A DNA stretch of 64,000 bases, taken from Cytophagales bacterium (GTDB taxonomy: Bacteria > Bacteroidota > Bacteroidia > Cytophagales > Bernardetiaceae). The notes beneath the pieces were generated by a model that saw nothing but the letters and a program-made list of their open reading frames with translations, was not told the origin of the DNA and ran no database searches. Location: contig JAAFJX010000001.1 in assembly GCA_013299045.1 (NCBI GenBank), positions 213,473 through 277,472 of the forward strand, read 5' to 3'. The position numbers and the translations under genes were made by a program. Of the stretch, positions 33,721 to 43,932 are shown piece by piece (the first letter of the stretch is position 1; the number at the start of each line of letters is the position of its first letter).

Positions 33721-36630
33721 ATGACAAAAAAGGGTTATTATTACTTATCAGGTGGCTTTTTAGCGGTCTTGTTGCTACTCTGGCTTGCTCCTAAGTTTCT
33801 GGCAGGAACAGCCAAAGAAAAGGTTATGCAGAGTGCTGAAAAGTATATCAATGCCAAACTCTCATTCAAAGAGATAGATGTATCGCTGCTAGCAAATTTT
33901 CCACTTCTTGAAGTTGAGCTGTCTGATTTTGAGCTACTTAATAAAGCGCCTTTTGAGGGCGATACGCTCATTTATGCCCGGTCTTTCAGTGTTAGTGTGG
34001 ACGTATGGAGCGTGTTTTCAGACGAAATTACTGTCAAGAGCATTGCTATCAAGCAACCGCGCGTTTATTTGCGGGTACAAAAAGATGGTAAAGCCAATTA
34101 TGACATTGCTATTGAAGACAGCAACCAGCCCATTACTGAAGAGAGCGAAAGTACAACCAAAATCGCCCTTGATTCTTGGCTTATAGAAGAGGGTACAATT
34201 CGCTATTCCGATGCTTCTTTACCCTGCTGGGCGGTTCTTACAGGTGTTCATCACGAAGGCTCAGGCGAGCTTGATGCAGAAATATTTGACCTCGAAACCC
34301 AAACAAATGTCAATAGCCTAAGTTTGAACTACAACAATGTATCTTATTTTAACAACAACAAACTGAATGCAAATGTGGTAATGGACATGAACATGGCCAC
34401 ATCTACCTTCAAATTCAAAGAAAATACTATCAAAATCAATGATTTTGCTTTTGGTTTTGAGGGGCTTTTTAGTATGCCAGCTAGCGGTGGTTTTGATATG
34501 AACGTTAGCTACAGAGCCGCTGAAGGCAGTTTTAAAAACTTGCTGTCATTAATTCCTGCCGTTTTTATGAAAGGTTATGAAAACATCAAAACAAGTGGTT
34601 CTTTGGCCTTTAGTGGGTTTGTTAAAGGGCTTTATGATGATACCAAAGGTAAAATGCCTGCATTCAGTCTTAAGCTGGCGGTCAAAGATGGTTTTTTTCA
34701 GTACCCTGACCTACCCTCGGCAGTACAAGGCGTGCAAATGAACATGAGCGTTGATAATACTGATGGCAATTTAGAAAATACCGTCCTTGATGTTCAGCAA
34801 TTTTCACTTAGGCTTGGTAGCAATCCGATTAGTGGCAAAGTACGTGTAAAAGGGCTTACTGACTATTTTATAGATGCAGACATTAATGCGCGTGTGGACT
34901 TAGCCGAACTGAAATCTATGTTCCCAATGGATAGTTTAGATATGAAAGGCATTTTTAGCGCCAACGTGAAGGCCAACGGACTCTACAGCGAAGCCAAGAG
35001 CATTGTTCCAAGTATCAATGCCCACGCCACATTAGAAAAGGGCTACCTCAAATCATTGGCTTATCCTATTCCTATGGAAAACATTGAATTGAAAGCCACT
35101 GCCCTAAACACAAGTGGTAAAATGCCTGATACCGCAATCAAGCTAGAAAAATTGACGCTTTTGGTGGACAAAAATCCCTTTGAAATTGCTGGCTCGGTGG
35201 TCAATCTGGACGATTACACCTACGACCTCAAAATTAAAGGGCTGTTGGATTTGGGCAAAATAACTAAGATTTATCCTATCGAAAACACCACTATTACTGG
35301 CCAAATGGCTATGGATTTGGTTACAAAAGGCAAAATGTCGGACATTGAAGCCTCAAAGTATGACAAGCTACCTACCAGCGGGCAAATGAAGCTGAGCAGT
35401 TTTAAATATCTTTCTAAAGATTTTCCGCAAGGGTTTATTGTTAGTCAATCTAGCATTAGTTTTACCCCAGAGAGATTGATAATCCATTCTTTTAGTGGAA
35501 TGCTGGGCAAAAGCGATTTGAATCTTAAAGGGCACTTACAGAATTATCTGGGCTATGGCTTTCATGCGGCAGGACTAAAAGAAACACCCGAAATACTCGT
35601 CGGGAATTTATCCATGAATGGCAAAAAATTCGATGCCAACGAATGGCTTGAGGAAGAAGAAACCCCAAACCCCGCCGATGAAGAGCCGCTGACTGTATTT
35701 GAAGTGCCTAAAGATGTGGACTTTACGATAGCTGCCAGCATCGATGAAGTCTTGTATGATAACCTCACGCTAAAAGACCTCAACGGAACACTACTCGTTA
35801 AGAATGGGACTATTCGTATGAATAACCTGATTTTCAATACTTTAGGCGGAACTATTCGTACTTCTGGTCTTTACGACAGCCGCAATGTAGCCAAGCCTTT
35901 GTTTGATTTTGACCTGGACGTATTGAATATGGGCTTAGGGCTTGCTGCCCAGAACTTCAACACCGTGCAAACCTTTGCGCCTATTGCCAAAAGTGTAGAT
36001 GGCGACTTCACAACACAGTTTAAAATGAAAGGCGTACTTGGCCAAGACATGATGCCTAACTTGATGACAATCACAGGCGGTGGCAATGCGCTTCTTAAAA
36101 GTGCGGCCTTCAAACAAGACCCACTCATGAAAAGTATTGTAGCACAAACTGGGCTTAAACAATTAGAAAATAGCGTCTTGAAAGATGTTGCTATGAAGCT
36201 CAGCATACGTGAAGGGCGAATGCACGTAGCGCCCTACTCCTTTGCCCTAGGCGAGTGTGTGGCGGGTGTGGAGGGCAGCACAGGCGCTGATGGCAGCATA
36301 GACTATAAAATGATGATGCTTGTGCCTAAAAGTCTTATGGCAAATAAGATACAAGAATGGTTTGGTTTAGATGTTTCAAAGGCACAGTTAGAGCATTTGG
36401 ATTTAAATTTCGCATTAAAGGGCACTTATGCCCAGCCTAAAATCACTTTTGATAAGGCTCTTTTGCAAAATCAAATCAAGGCTGCCATCAAGGCTGAAAT
36501 CAAACAAGAAGTTACTGAGCAGGGTAAAGACCTTTTACAAGATATTCTTTCAGACACCACCAATAAAAACCTAAAAGACAAGGTAAAAGACCAGCTAAAA
36601 GACCGTTGGAAAAAGATAAAAGGCAAGTAG
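33721..36630 (+). CDS. AsmA-like envelope protein
   Basis: A 969-residue AsmA-family protein with an N-terminal membrane anchor (about 5-22, YYYLSGGFLAVLLLLWLAP) and a long beta-rich periplasmic region. The start SAEKYINAKLSFKEIDVSLLANFPLLEVELSDFEL is characteristic of the family in Bacteroidota. The last 60 residues form a charged lysine-rich helix. AsmA-like proteins form grooves thought to carry lipids between membranes; that role is family knowledge, not shown here. The ATG at 33721 is chosen because it opens the anchor; an upstream in-frame start at 33679 would add 14 residues. It precedes mutS2, 205 bases away. Confidence 0.8.
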   Translation: MTKKGYYYLSGGFLAVLLLLWLAPKFLAGTAKEKVMQSAEKYINAKLSFKEIDVSLLANFPLLEVELSDFELLNKAPFEGDTLIYARSFSVSVDVWSVFSDEITVKSIAIKQPRVYLRVQKDGKANYDIAIEDSNQPITEESESTTKIALDSWLIEEGTIRYSDASLPCWAVLTGVHHEGSGELDAEIFDLETQTNVNSLSLNYNNVSYFNNNKLNANVVMDMNMATSTFKFKENTIKINDFAFGFEGLFSMPASGGFDMNVSYRAAEGSFKNLLSLIPAVFMKGYENIKTSGSLAFSGFVKGLYDDTKGKMPAFSLKLAVKDGFFQYPDLPSAVQGVQMNMSVDNTDGNLENTVLDVQQFSLRLGSNPISGKVRVKGLTDYFIDADINARVDLAELKSMFPMDSLDMKGIFSANVKANGLYSEAKSIVPSINAHATLEKGYLKSLAYPIPMENIELKATALNTSGKMPDTAIKLEKLTLLVDKNPFEIAGSVVNLDDYTYDLKIKGLLDLGKITKIYPIENTTITGQMAMDLVTKGKMSDIEASKYDKLPTSGQMKLSSFKYLSKDFPQGFIVSQSSISFTPERLIIHSFSGMLGKSDLNLKGHLQNYLGYGFHAAGLKETPEILVGNLSMNGKKFDANEWLEEEETPNPADEEPLTVFEVPKDVDFTIAASIDEVLYDNLTLKDLNGTLLVKNGTIRMNNLIFNTLGGTIRTSGLYDSRNVAKPLFDFDLDVLNMGLGLAAQNFNTVQTFAPIAKSVDGDFTTQFKMKGVLGQDMMPNLMTITGGGNALLKSAAFKQDPLMKSIVAQTGLKQLENSVLKDVAMKLSIREGRMHVAPYSFALGECVAGVEGSTGADGSIDYKMMMLVPKSLMANKIQEWFGLDVSKAQLEHLDLNFALKGTYAQPKITFDKALLQNQIKAAIKAEIKQEVTEQGKDLLQDILSDTTNKNLKDKVKDQLKDRWKKIKGK

Positions 36631-36835
36631 GCCGAGTGCAGGAGCTAGCAAGTACAGAAGTGCTATAAAACCATCAGCCACTGGACAGCCACGCTTTAAA
36701 ATTACCAGCAAGTACTCTAAAAATAAAACCTTGAAACGCTTTATCCCGTTAAAAACACTTTGCAGTATAAAAACAAGCTGTACTACATTAACCCTGTGGG
36801 TATTTGCCCATTACCTTACCAAAAAAATTAGCGTT

Positions 36836-39226
36836 ATGCTATATCCAGATTCCATTGAACAAAAATTAGGATTTGACAAAATAAGAAAACTCATACAAGA
36901 TGAATGCAAGGGGACTGCTGCACGGCATCTTGTTACCGAAATGCGTTTTGGCACTGATATAGACGTTCTGAAGCACCAACTCGGCATTACAGATGAGTTC
37001 ATGAAAATATTACAAGAGAGTAACGCTTTCCCGGAAGATAATTTTCTGGATATGAGCAACATCTTGAACAAAGCAAAACCAGAAAATAGCTTTCTGAATC
37101 TGGAAGATTTTTTTGACCTCAAGCGCTCTTTGGAAACCATTTATCAGGCCCTGCGCTATATCCATATGCGCCGTGAGAGCTATCCGCTTCTGGCTGAGCT
37201 TTGCGCTACCACTAGCTTACCGTACGACCTCACTACCGCCATTTCTAATGTTATCGACGAAAGCGGTCAGCTAAAAAACAACGCCTCACCTGAGTTACAA
37301 AAAATTAGGGCGGAAATACAAAGTACACTTGTCTTTTTGCGAAAGCGCCTTGAACAAATTTTGAGGCAGCTAAAAGCAGAAGAGTGGGCCAAAGATGATG
37401 CCGAAATGACTATCCGTGAGGGTAGAATGGTCATACCGCTGCGGGCTGAGCACAAAAGGCACGTTAAGGGTATTATCCACGACACCAGCACCTCTGGGCA
37501 AACGGTTTTCATCGAGCCTCAAGACGTTGTGGACCTTAACAATGAAATCAAAGAACTGGCCAATAAAGAAAAGCGTGAGATTATCCGAATTCTGACGCGC
37601 CTCACTGACCAGCTCCGCCCTCATATAGAAAGCCTACAAACAGCATACGCTCTGGCAGCCGACTTAGATTTTATTCGTGCCAAAGCCGCATTTTCGCGCC
37701 GCATCAAGGCTTCTACACCCATTGTCCTGGAGCAGAACCACTTAAAATGGTTCAACGCCTACCACCCACTGCTTTTTTTAACACTCAAAGAGCAGGAGAA
37801 AAGTGTTGTCCCTTACGATATTGAACTTAATGATAATCAGCGTATTTTACTCATTTCAGGCCCCAATGCGGGCGGAAAGTCCGTCTGCCTCAAAACCGTA
37901 GGGCTTATACAGTATATGTTCCAATGCGGCTTGCCAATAACAGCACAGGAAGGCTCAAAAATAGGCGTTTTTAAACATATTTTTATTGACATCGGCGACG
38001 AGCAATCTATTGAAAATGACCTCAGTACTTATAGTTCACACCTGAGGAACATGAAGCATTTTCTGTTTTTTGGTAACAAAAACACACTCTGCCTCATTGA
38101 TGAGTTTGGAACAGGAACAGAGCCGCAAGTAGGGGCTGCTGTAGCAGAGGCAATTTTAGAACAAATGAATGCTCAAAATTGCTATGGAGTCATCACAACG
38201 CACTATAGTAATCTCAAGATACTAGCCCAACACACCAAAGGCATACAGAATGCAGCCATGCGCTTTGACGCGGATAATCTTGAACCTCTGTATGAACTAG
38301 AAATTGGCCGCCCAGGCAGTAGTTTTGCTTTGGATATAGCCTCAAAAATTGGCTTACCGACTGCATTGCTTGAAGCCGCACGCAAAAAAGTGGGTTCAGA
38401 CACCTTTACGATGGAAAAATTGCTGGCAGACCTTGATAAGGAAAAGCATACACTTGAGGCACAAAATAAAAGCATTAAAGCCAAAGAAAAAGAGTTTAAT
38501 GAACTGTTGAGTAGCTACACAAACTTAAAAAACAAGCTGGAAATAAACCGTAAAACAGCCCTGAACAATGCCAAACAGGAAGCCGCTAATTTGCTCAAAG
38601 AAGCCAACAGGCGCATTGAAGAAACCATACGCAGCATCAGAGAAGCGGAAGCAGACAAGAACAAAACCCGCGAAGTGCGCAAAGAACTAGAAAATTTTGC
38701 AGAGCAACTGGTACAAGATAGCCTACCTGCCGAACCAAAAGTGAAACCGCAGGTTATCGCCGGTGCTATTGCGGTGGGCGATACTGTTCTGCTTAAAGAC
38801 CAAGATACGCTGGGCGAAGTGCTGGAAATAAAGGGCAAAGATGCCGTTATTGCAGTAGGGCAGCTCAAAACAACAGTACGGCTGGACAAACTCTTGCGTA
38901 TGAGCGCTCGTGAGGCAAAAAAACAGCAAAAAGCTAAGATTAGAACCTCTGGCTTTGATATCTTACAAAAAAGAGCAGATTTTTCTACCGAACTAGACCT
39001 ACGCGGTGCGCGTGCCGAAGAAGCCATGGGCATGGTATCAGAGTTTATGGATACAGCGCTCCTGCTCTCTCAGTCCGAACTGCGCATTATTCATGGCAAA
39101 GGCAACGGTGTGCTGCGCGACGTGGTACGTCAAACTTTAGTGCGTTTCAAACAAGTGGCTTCTGTGAGCGATGAACACCCCGACCGAGGAGGAGCGGGAG
39201 TGAGCGTGGTTGTTCTTAAACAATAG
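36836..39226 (+). CDS. mutS2: Endonuclease MutS2
   Basis: A 796-residue MutS2 with clamp, lever, ATPase and C-terminal Smr domains. The ATPase has GPNAGGKS (about 342-349), a DIGDEQSIENDLSTYSSHL segment, LIDEFGTGTEP and THYSNLKILA. A coiled coil follows (about 530-630, rich in Lys and Glu). The Smr nuclease domain starts near 720 (ELDLRGARAEEAM) and has HGKGNGVLR. MutS2 acts on recombination intermediates or stalled ribosomes depending on species. The ATG at 36836 is preferred to a TTG 105 bases upstream. Its stop codon TAG forms part of a transposon target duplication. Confidence 0.9.
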   Translation: MLYPDSIEQKLGFDKIRKLIQDECKGTAARHLVTEMRFGTDIDVLKHQLGITDEFMKILQESNAFPEDNFLDMSNILNKAKPENSFLNLEDFFDLKRSLETIYQALRYIHMRRESYPLLAELCATTSLPYDLTTAISNVIDESGQLKNNASPELQKIRAEIQSTLVFLRKRLEQILRQLKAEEWAKDDAEMTIREGRMVIPLRAEHKRHVKGIIHDTSTSGQTVFIEPQDVVDLNNEIKELANKEKREIIRILTRLTDQLRPHIESLQTAYALAADLDFIRAKAAFSRRIKASTPIVLEQNHLKWFNAYHPLLFLTLKEQEKSVVPYDIELNDNQRILLISGPNAGGKSVCLKTVGLIQYMFQCGLPITAQEGSKIGVFKHIFIDIGDEQSIENDLSTYSSHLRNMKHFLFFGNKNTLCLIDEFGTGTEPQVGAAVAEAILEQMNAQNCYGVITTHYSNLKILAQHTKGIQNAAMRFDADNLEPLYELEIGRPGSSFALDIASKIGLPTALLEAARKKVGSDTFTMEKLLADLDKEKHTLEAQNKSIKAKEKEFNELLSSYTNLKNKLEINRKTALNNAKQEAANLLKEANRRIEETIRSIREAEADKNKTREVRKELENFAEQLVQDSLPAEPKVKPQVIAGAIAVGDTVLLKDQDTLGEVLEIKGKDAVIAVGQLKTTVRLDKLLRMSAREAKKQQKAKIRTSGFDILQKRADFSTELDLRGARAEEAMGMVSEFMDTALLLSQSELRIIHGKGNGVLRDVVRQTLVRFKQVASVSDEHPDRGGAGVSVVVLKQ

Positions 39227-39229
39227 ATA

Positions 39230-39579
39230 GTCGCCCCTTAAAATGTATCTAAGGTATTTATTACCAGCAAATTAAACAATCATGTCATCTATAAAATCTT
39301 TTAGTTTTTAGCCTATTTTGTCAAATAACTGGCCAAATCTCAAGGGCCTCTTGCGGTCTGCACTGCCTCGCATCAGACAAAAGCGAATGGCTTTTTGCGA
39401 GGCTCGATTTTTTTGCTATGCCCTACGGTCGTAACTTTCAGCTCGCGCTTCAGTTCTGCATCAAGGCAAAAAGAAGAGAAGAGAAGGCTATCAAAGGCCG
39501 TTAAGGTGTTCCCAAAATAGGCAAGCTATCCTCCTTAAGTTTAGCTTACATCTATTGAATGTACTTTTTAAGGGAGGAC
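39230..39579 (-). mobile_element. TAnnTA inverted-repeat element inserted at the mutS2 stop codon
   Basis: A 350-base copy in reverse orientation: GTCGCCCCTTAAAATGT on the left and ACTTTTTAAGGGAGGAC on the right. The flanks are an exact duplication, TAGATA (39224-39229 and 39580-39585), and the first three bases are the mutS2 stop codon TAG. Its left arm in element sense is type B, as in the copy at 16584. A deletion between GCGAATGGCT and TTTTGCGAGG has removed two of the core hairpins. It lies between the convergent mutS2 and TonB receptor genes. Confidence 0.9.
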
Positions 39580-39606
39580 TAGATAAAACACTTTGCTTTA
39601 ATGTTT

Positions 39607-42417
39607 CTAATTCCAGCCATTGCTTTTGGCAACTTTATGCTTGATACCACGCATATTGTAGGTGAAACCAAGCATAAAATAGCGCGCTAGTGTATTGACT
39701 TCTTCGTAGGAAACAAAATTTTGGGACGCATTTTGACTAATACCCACGTTCTGATTCAGAATGTCAAAGGCACTTAAACGGAGCTCTGCACGTTGTTTCT
39801 TGCCCAAAACCTTAAAAATAGCCGCGTTCCAAATCGGGACTTCTTGCCTAAAGTTGAGCGCTGCATTGCTATAAAGTGTATAAGTGAAACGGCTATTCAG
39901 ATATAAGCCTTTACCGAAGCTAATATTTGTTTCGGCATTGGCAGAATTGTTAAAAAACTCTTGACTGGGTGCAGACTCCAAAGAATAGGCCGCTTTGTTG
40001 TAGCCCACGTTACCGCCCGCGTACAAAGAAAAGAACTTGCTGGGGGTCAGTGAAAAACGCGCACCAATGCTGTAATTCTGGCTATTAGTTTCATTCTCTA
40101 TGCCATTGATAAAATTGGGGTTTTGGCCTAAAGATGCGTTGGCATTCAGATTGAGCGTACTGATTGTTTTTTTGAGAGGAAAGCCAAAGCTACCATAAGC
40201 AGAAAACGTCTGCCCGCCCTTCACATTTTGTGGTTTTGAAGTACTCACAAAAGTTTTGGGGTCTATGGTCTGGTTGTAAACAATGCTGTTGGTTATTAAA
40301 GAGTAGTTTAGCCCCGCATAAAAGTTGATAAAAGTAGCCATATTGAACATATTGTAAGATAAATTCGTGTTATGGCTTACCGCAGGCTTGAGGTCGGGAT
40401 TACCCTCGCGTATCAAGACGGGATTGCTATTATCAATAACTGGCTGTAAATCTCGTGTTTGAGGCTCATTGACACTCATGTCGTAGCCAAAGGAGAGATA
40501 CTGCTGGTTTTTAAGCTCAAAATTCATATCTACGTTGGGTGTGATATTTTGAAAGCGACGCTTGATATTAGCCAGAGGCACACCGTCAGCGCTGTTGGCA
40601 AGCTCACCTTCCAAGTCAATTTGTAGAGCAGCAAGGCCAAAAGAGAGGTTTTTACCTTTGTTGTTGTAGTTTAGACTTGCGCCGAGTCGGTTATAAAAAA
40701 TACGGTTGTTGTAATAACTGCTCAGTTCGTCCAAACGTGGACTTTCGCTAGTTACACGGTTATAAACGTTTCTGTCCACGCGCTCAAGCCGCAAACTGGT
40801 ATTGTAGAAGGTTTGAACAAAAAGGGTTTTTGAAATAGGCTCGATAAATAATGCACTTGCTTTCAGTTGGTTACGGTCTGTTATAGTGCTATTATTTTGC
40901 TTTAGGATATTGGTGGTATCAATGGTATTAAACCGATTAACAGCGCTCTGATTAGCCTCTGCATCTGCGTCATTCAATAAAAACGTGCCGCTTAACGCAT
41001 AACTGCGGCCTTTTTTCTTGAGTTTATGACGATACATGAGCCAAGACTCGCTGCTGAGGCTTAAATTTTTGCTGTCGTTATCTATGCTACTCTGCGTATT
41101 TCCGCTTGCACCTGTAAAACTTTGCGCGTTTTTCAACGTATTTTTCGAGATGCCCAAACGATTTGAGGTCTTTACAGTCAAGGTCTTTGTAGAGTCAATT
41201 TGCTGCTCTAAGCGAAAGGAAAGACGATGATTGCCATAAACATTCTCTTGCGTACTATTTTCTGTGGACTTAAAAGAATTGGCTGCTAAAAAACTCTCGC
41301 GGGTACGTAGTGCGGCCAGGTCAAGGTCAGTGGCATTAAAGTAGTAGTTAGAATTAATTTTTGTCTTTGCGTTATCAAAGTTGTAGTTTATGCCAGCTGC
41401 CGCATTTTGAGAAAAACCACGCCCTTGCCCGCCACCAACAGGTATATTCATGCCCTCATCGTTGTCAGCATCAAAATAGTAAACTTGGCGGCCATTCACG
41501 AAGCCAAAATCTACGTCGTCTCCCCAATTATTTTGCATAGCAGAGCCTCTAAAGTCTTGATAGTCATTCCATGAAAGGCCAGTTTGGTTGGTGTTATTCA
41601 CGAAGCCTAGCATAGAAAATTGATGCTTGCTATTGAATTTGTTATAGCTAGCCCTTATATCTCCCTGTTCTGGCAAGCCAGCCGCCACGCTTGCCTTTCC
41701 AAAACCGCCTTTTTTAAACTCATCTTTAAGCTGAAGATTAACTGTTTTTTCTTTTTTGCCGTCATCTATACCGGTGGCTTTGGCCTGTTCAGATTTATCG
41801 TTAAAAACCTGTACTTTGGTGATGGCCTCTGCTGGCAGATTCTTAGTAGCTGTTTTAGGGTCATCGCTAAAGAAAGTTTTGCCGTCCACGGTTACTTTTT
41901 TTACATCTTGGCCTTGCGCTTTAATGTTTCCTTCAGCATCTACTTCTACACCAGGTAATCGCCTTAACAGGTCTTCTACCGTAGAGCCAGGCGGCACTTT
42001 GAACGATGCTGCATTGTACTCTATGGTGTCGCCGCGCATAGTAAGGGGAGCTTTGGCAGTTCTTACCACTACCTCCATCAACTCGTCGGCTATTTCTTTC
42101 ATATACACTATGCCCAAATCGATGCGCTCTGATGCTCCAAAAATAATGGCTTTTTCAGCGGGAATATAGCCTACAAAAGATGTTTTGAGTAAATAATCGC
42201 CTTTTTTAACGTTTTTAAACTCAAAAATGCCTTTTGTATCGCTGCGCGTAAAGTTCAGTAGCACGGAGTCGGCTCGGTTTAAGAGCATGACTGTAGCTCC
42301 TGGTAGTATTCCTGTGGTAGAATCGGCTATGCTACCAGTGATGTTAAAGCGGTTTTGTGCCCAAAGTGAGGTGAGTGGCCAGCATAACAAAGTGGCCAAT
42401 AGCAATATTTTTTTCAT
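39607..42417 (-). CDS. TonB-type outer membrane beta-barrel protein
   Basis: A 936-residue outer membrane receptor-like protein. The ATG at 42417 begins the signal peptide MKKILLLATLLCWPL...LWAQ and is preferred to an in-frame start 156 bases upstream. Next come a carboxypeptidase-regulatory-like domain (about 22-110, GILPGATVMLLNRADS), a plug (about 115-225 with VPPGSTVEDLLRRLPGVEVD and VTVDGKTFFSDDPK) and a large barrel. The segment ATGIDDGKKEKTVNLQLKD is typical of the Bacteroidota outer membrane beta-barrel family that lacks a known substrate. No SusD-like partner is adjacent, so it is not a polysaccharide utilisation locus. The ligand is unknown. Confidence 0.8.
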   Translation of the reverse strand: MKKILLLATLLCWPLTSLWAQNRFNITGSIADSTTGILPGATVMLLNRADSVLLNFTRSDTKGIFEFKNVKKGDYLLKTSFVGYIPAEKAIIFGASERIDLGIVYMKEIADELMEVVVRTAKAPLTMRGDTIEYNAASFKVPPGSTVEDLLRRLPGVEVDAEGNIKAQGQDVKKVTVDGKTFFSDDPKTATKNLPAEAITKVQVFNDKSEQAKATGIDDGKKEKTVNLQLKDEFKKGGFGKASVAAGLPEQGDIRASYNKFNSKHQFSMLGFVNNTNQTGLSWNDYQDFRGSAMQNNWGDDVDFGFVNGRQVYYFDADNDEGMNIPVGGGQGRGFSQNAAAGINYNFDNAKTKINSNYYFNATDLDLAALRTRESFLAANSFKSTENSTQENVYGNHRLSFRLEQQIDSTKTLTVKTSNRLGISKNTLKNAQSFTGASGNTQSSIDNDSKNLSLSSESWLMYRHKLKKKGRSYALSGTFLLNDADAEANQSAVNRFNTIDTTNILKQNNSTITDRNQLKASALFIEPISKTLFVQTFYNTSLRLERVDRNVYNRVTSESPRLDELSSYYNNRIFYNRLGASLNYNNKGKNLSFGLAALQIDLEGELANSADGVPLANIKRRFQNITPNVDMNFELKNQQYLSFGYDMSVNEPQTRDLQPVIDNSNPVLIREGNPDLKPAVSHNTNLSYNMFNMATFINFYAGLNYSLITNSIVYNQTIDPKTFVSTSKPQNVKGGQTFSAYGSFGFPLKKTISTLNLNANASLGQNPNFINGIENETNSQNYSIGARFSLTPSKFFSLYAGGNVGYNKAAYSLESAPSQEFFNNSANAETNISFGKGLYLNSRFTYTLYSNAALNFRQEVPIWNAAIFKVLGKKQRAELRLSAFDILNQNVGISQNASQNFVSYEEVNTLARYFMLGFTYNMRGIKHKVAKSNGWN

Positions 42418-42689
42418 GAGTGGCAAGGACAGACAATTCGTAAAATGTAATCGTAATGAGTTGCTTTTGGGCTGGGGCGACTCAAAAAGCAGCGGAGTTA
42501 AAACGCAATGATAACGAAAGAAAATAAAATTTGTTTTAAACAGAATTGTAGGAAATTGGTAGCGTGAGGTCAAATCTAATCTTGATAATCTTTTTTAGGT
42601 TAGGAACAAGCTTATTTCTCAGCTTCCACTTTGGGGAATCAAATGCAGCCCCTCTATTGCCTTTTTTTGAGGCCGCTTATTAGTGCTTG

Positions 42690-42737
42690 GTTAACAAAAA
42701 AGCCGTAGAACTATTCTGTTGCACGGCTTTTTTTATT
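42690..42737 (-). terminator. Rho-independent terminator of the ATP synthase genes
   Basis: AAAAAAGCCGT (42696-42706) pairs perfectly with ACGGCTTTTTT (42723-42733). With A and T runs on both sides it can act in both directions, and it lies just after the atpH stop on the minus strand. Confidence 0.85.
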
Positions 42738-42752
42738 TTACGTTTGTTTGAA

Positions 42753-43289
42753 TCAAGAACGTAACATGGCTCTAAGGTCTTGCAAACGGGTTCGCACACT
42801 GTCATCAATTTGACGGTCGCCGATACGAAGCACATAGCCGCCTATCAGATTTTCATCTGTTTTAGCTTGAAGTTCTACTTCTTTGCCTGTCATGCGTTTA
42901 ACAATTTGCTCAAATTCTTGACGCAACTCGTTTGTTAGCTCAAATGGAGTGAATACAGTAGCCGTCTGAATATTTTTTTCATCGTTATAAAGCAAAACAA
43001 ACTGCTCTGTAACGGCATACAAAAAGCCTTCACGACCCTTACGACAGAGTATCTCAAAGAGGAGGCTAGTCATTTGATTGACTTTGTTACCAAAAATGGC
43101 TTTGAGTGAAGATAGTTTCTTGGCTGTCTGTACGATAGGATTCTGTAACATAACAACCAGAGGACGGCTTGCTCGGCATGTATCGCGCACCAGCAACATA
43201 TCCTGATAAATATCCTCTATAATATTTTTTTCACGTGCCAAATCCAAAATAGATTTAGCATAGCGTACAGCAACTCTTGCGTCAGACAT
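42753..43289 (-). CDS. atpH: ATP synthase subunit delta
   Basis: A 178-residue F1 delta subunit, part of the peripheral stalk. The start SDARVAVRYAKSILDLA, a LFEILCRKGRE segment, and the C-terminal KVDENLIGG-like motif (here TDENLIGGYVLRIGDRQIDDSV) fix the identity. It follows atpF with a 21-base gap. In most bacteria atpA and atpG come next, but here a terminator and an unrelated receptor follow. Confidence 0.92.
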   Translation of the reverse strand: MSDARVAVRYAKSILDLAREKNIIEDIYQDMLLVRDTCRASRPLVVMLQNPIVQTAKKLSSLKAIFGNKVNQMTSLLFEILCRKGREGFLYAVTEQFVLLYNDEKNIQTATVFTPFELTNELRQEFEQIVKRMTGKEVELQAKTDENLIGGYVLRIGDRQIDDSVRTRLQDLRAMLRS

Positions 43290-43310
43290 ACATCAAAAAT
43301 TTTAAAAAAT

Positions 43311-43805
43311 TTAGTTGAGTTTTAAATCCTTAATATAGTCATTGACAAGAGCCTTTTGAGCTGCATCGTTGCTGAGTTGCTTCTTAATCAATTTTTCGGC
43401 TACGCTCAGGGAGAGGTCTGCTACGTGTGTTTTTATGTCGCGGAGGGCAGCTTCTTTTTCGCGCTCAATTTCAGTTTTAGCGGCTGCTACGGTGCGGTTG
43501 TACTCGGCTGTAGCCTTAGTTTGTGCTTCTTCCACAATTTTTGTGGCAGTACTGCGCGCTTCTTTCAGTACTTTTTCACGCTCAAGAGCGGCATCACGTG
43601 CCATCTGGTCGTTCTGAGATTGCAACTTTTTAATATCTTCTTGTGCTTGTTTAGCAGAATCTAATGCTTTTTGTATAGACTCCTCACGGCTACTTAAAGC
43701 GGCTAGCATGGGTTTCCAAGCAAATTTTGTGAGAAGCACCATCGTCAAGATGAAGATGAGCGCTGTCCAAAATATAAGACCTATACCGGGGGTTACGATT
43801 TCCAT
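43311..43805 (-). CDS. atpF: ATP synthase subunit b
   Basis: A 164-residue F0 b subunit. One N-terminal membrane segment (about 8-28, IGLIFWTALIFILTMVLLTKF) leads into a long charged helix (30-160) that forms the dimeric stator. FAWKPMLAALSSREESIQKAL is the typical start of the helix. It sits between atpE and atpH in the usual order. Confidence 0.92.
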   Translation of the reverse strand: MEIVTPGIGLIFWTALIFILTMVLLTKFAWKPMLAALSSREESIQKALDSAKQAQEDIKKLQSQNDQMARDAALEREKVLKEARSTATKIVEEAQTKATAEYNRTVAAAKTEIEREKEAALRDIKTHVADLSLSVAEKLIKKQLSNDAAQKALVNDYIKDLKLN

Positions 43806-43932
43806 GATATTAACTCAATTTTGAAATATTTTTTATGATGCTTAATAGCTAAAATGAAATACGGTTTAATAACGCTTTGTAAAGGAAAAACGTGCAACAG
43901 AGGCAATAAACCTATGTTGCACGTTCAGCGCA

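Noticed and set aside
39607..42417. A SusC-like polysaccharide transporter
   Set aside because: No SusD-like lipoprotein, glycoside hydrolase or regulator is adjacent, and the GIDDG-type plug fits the general outer membrane beta-barrel family better.
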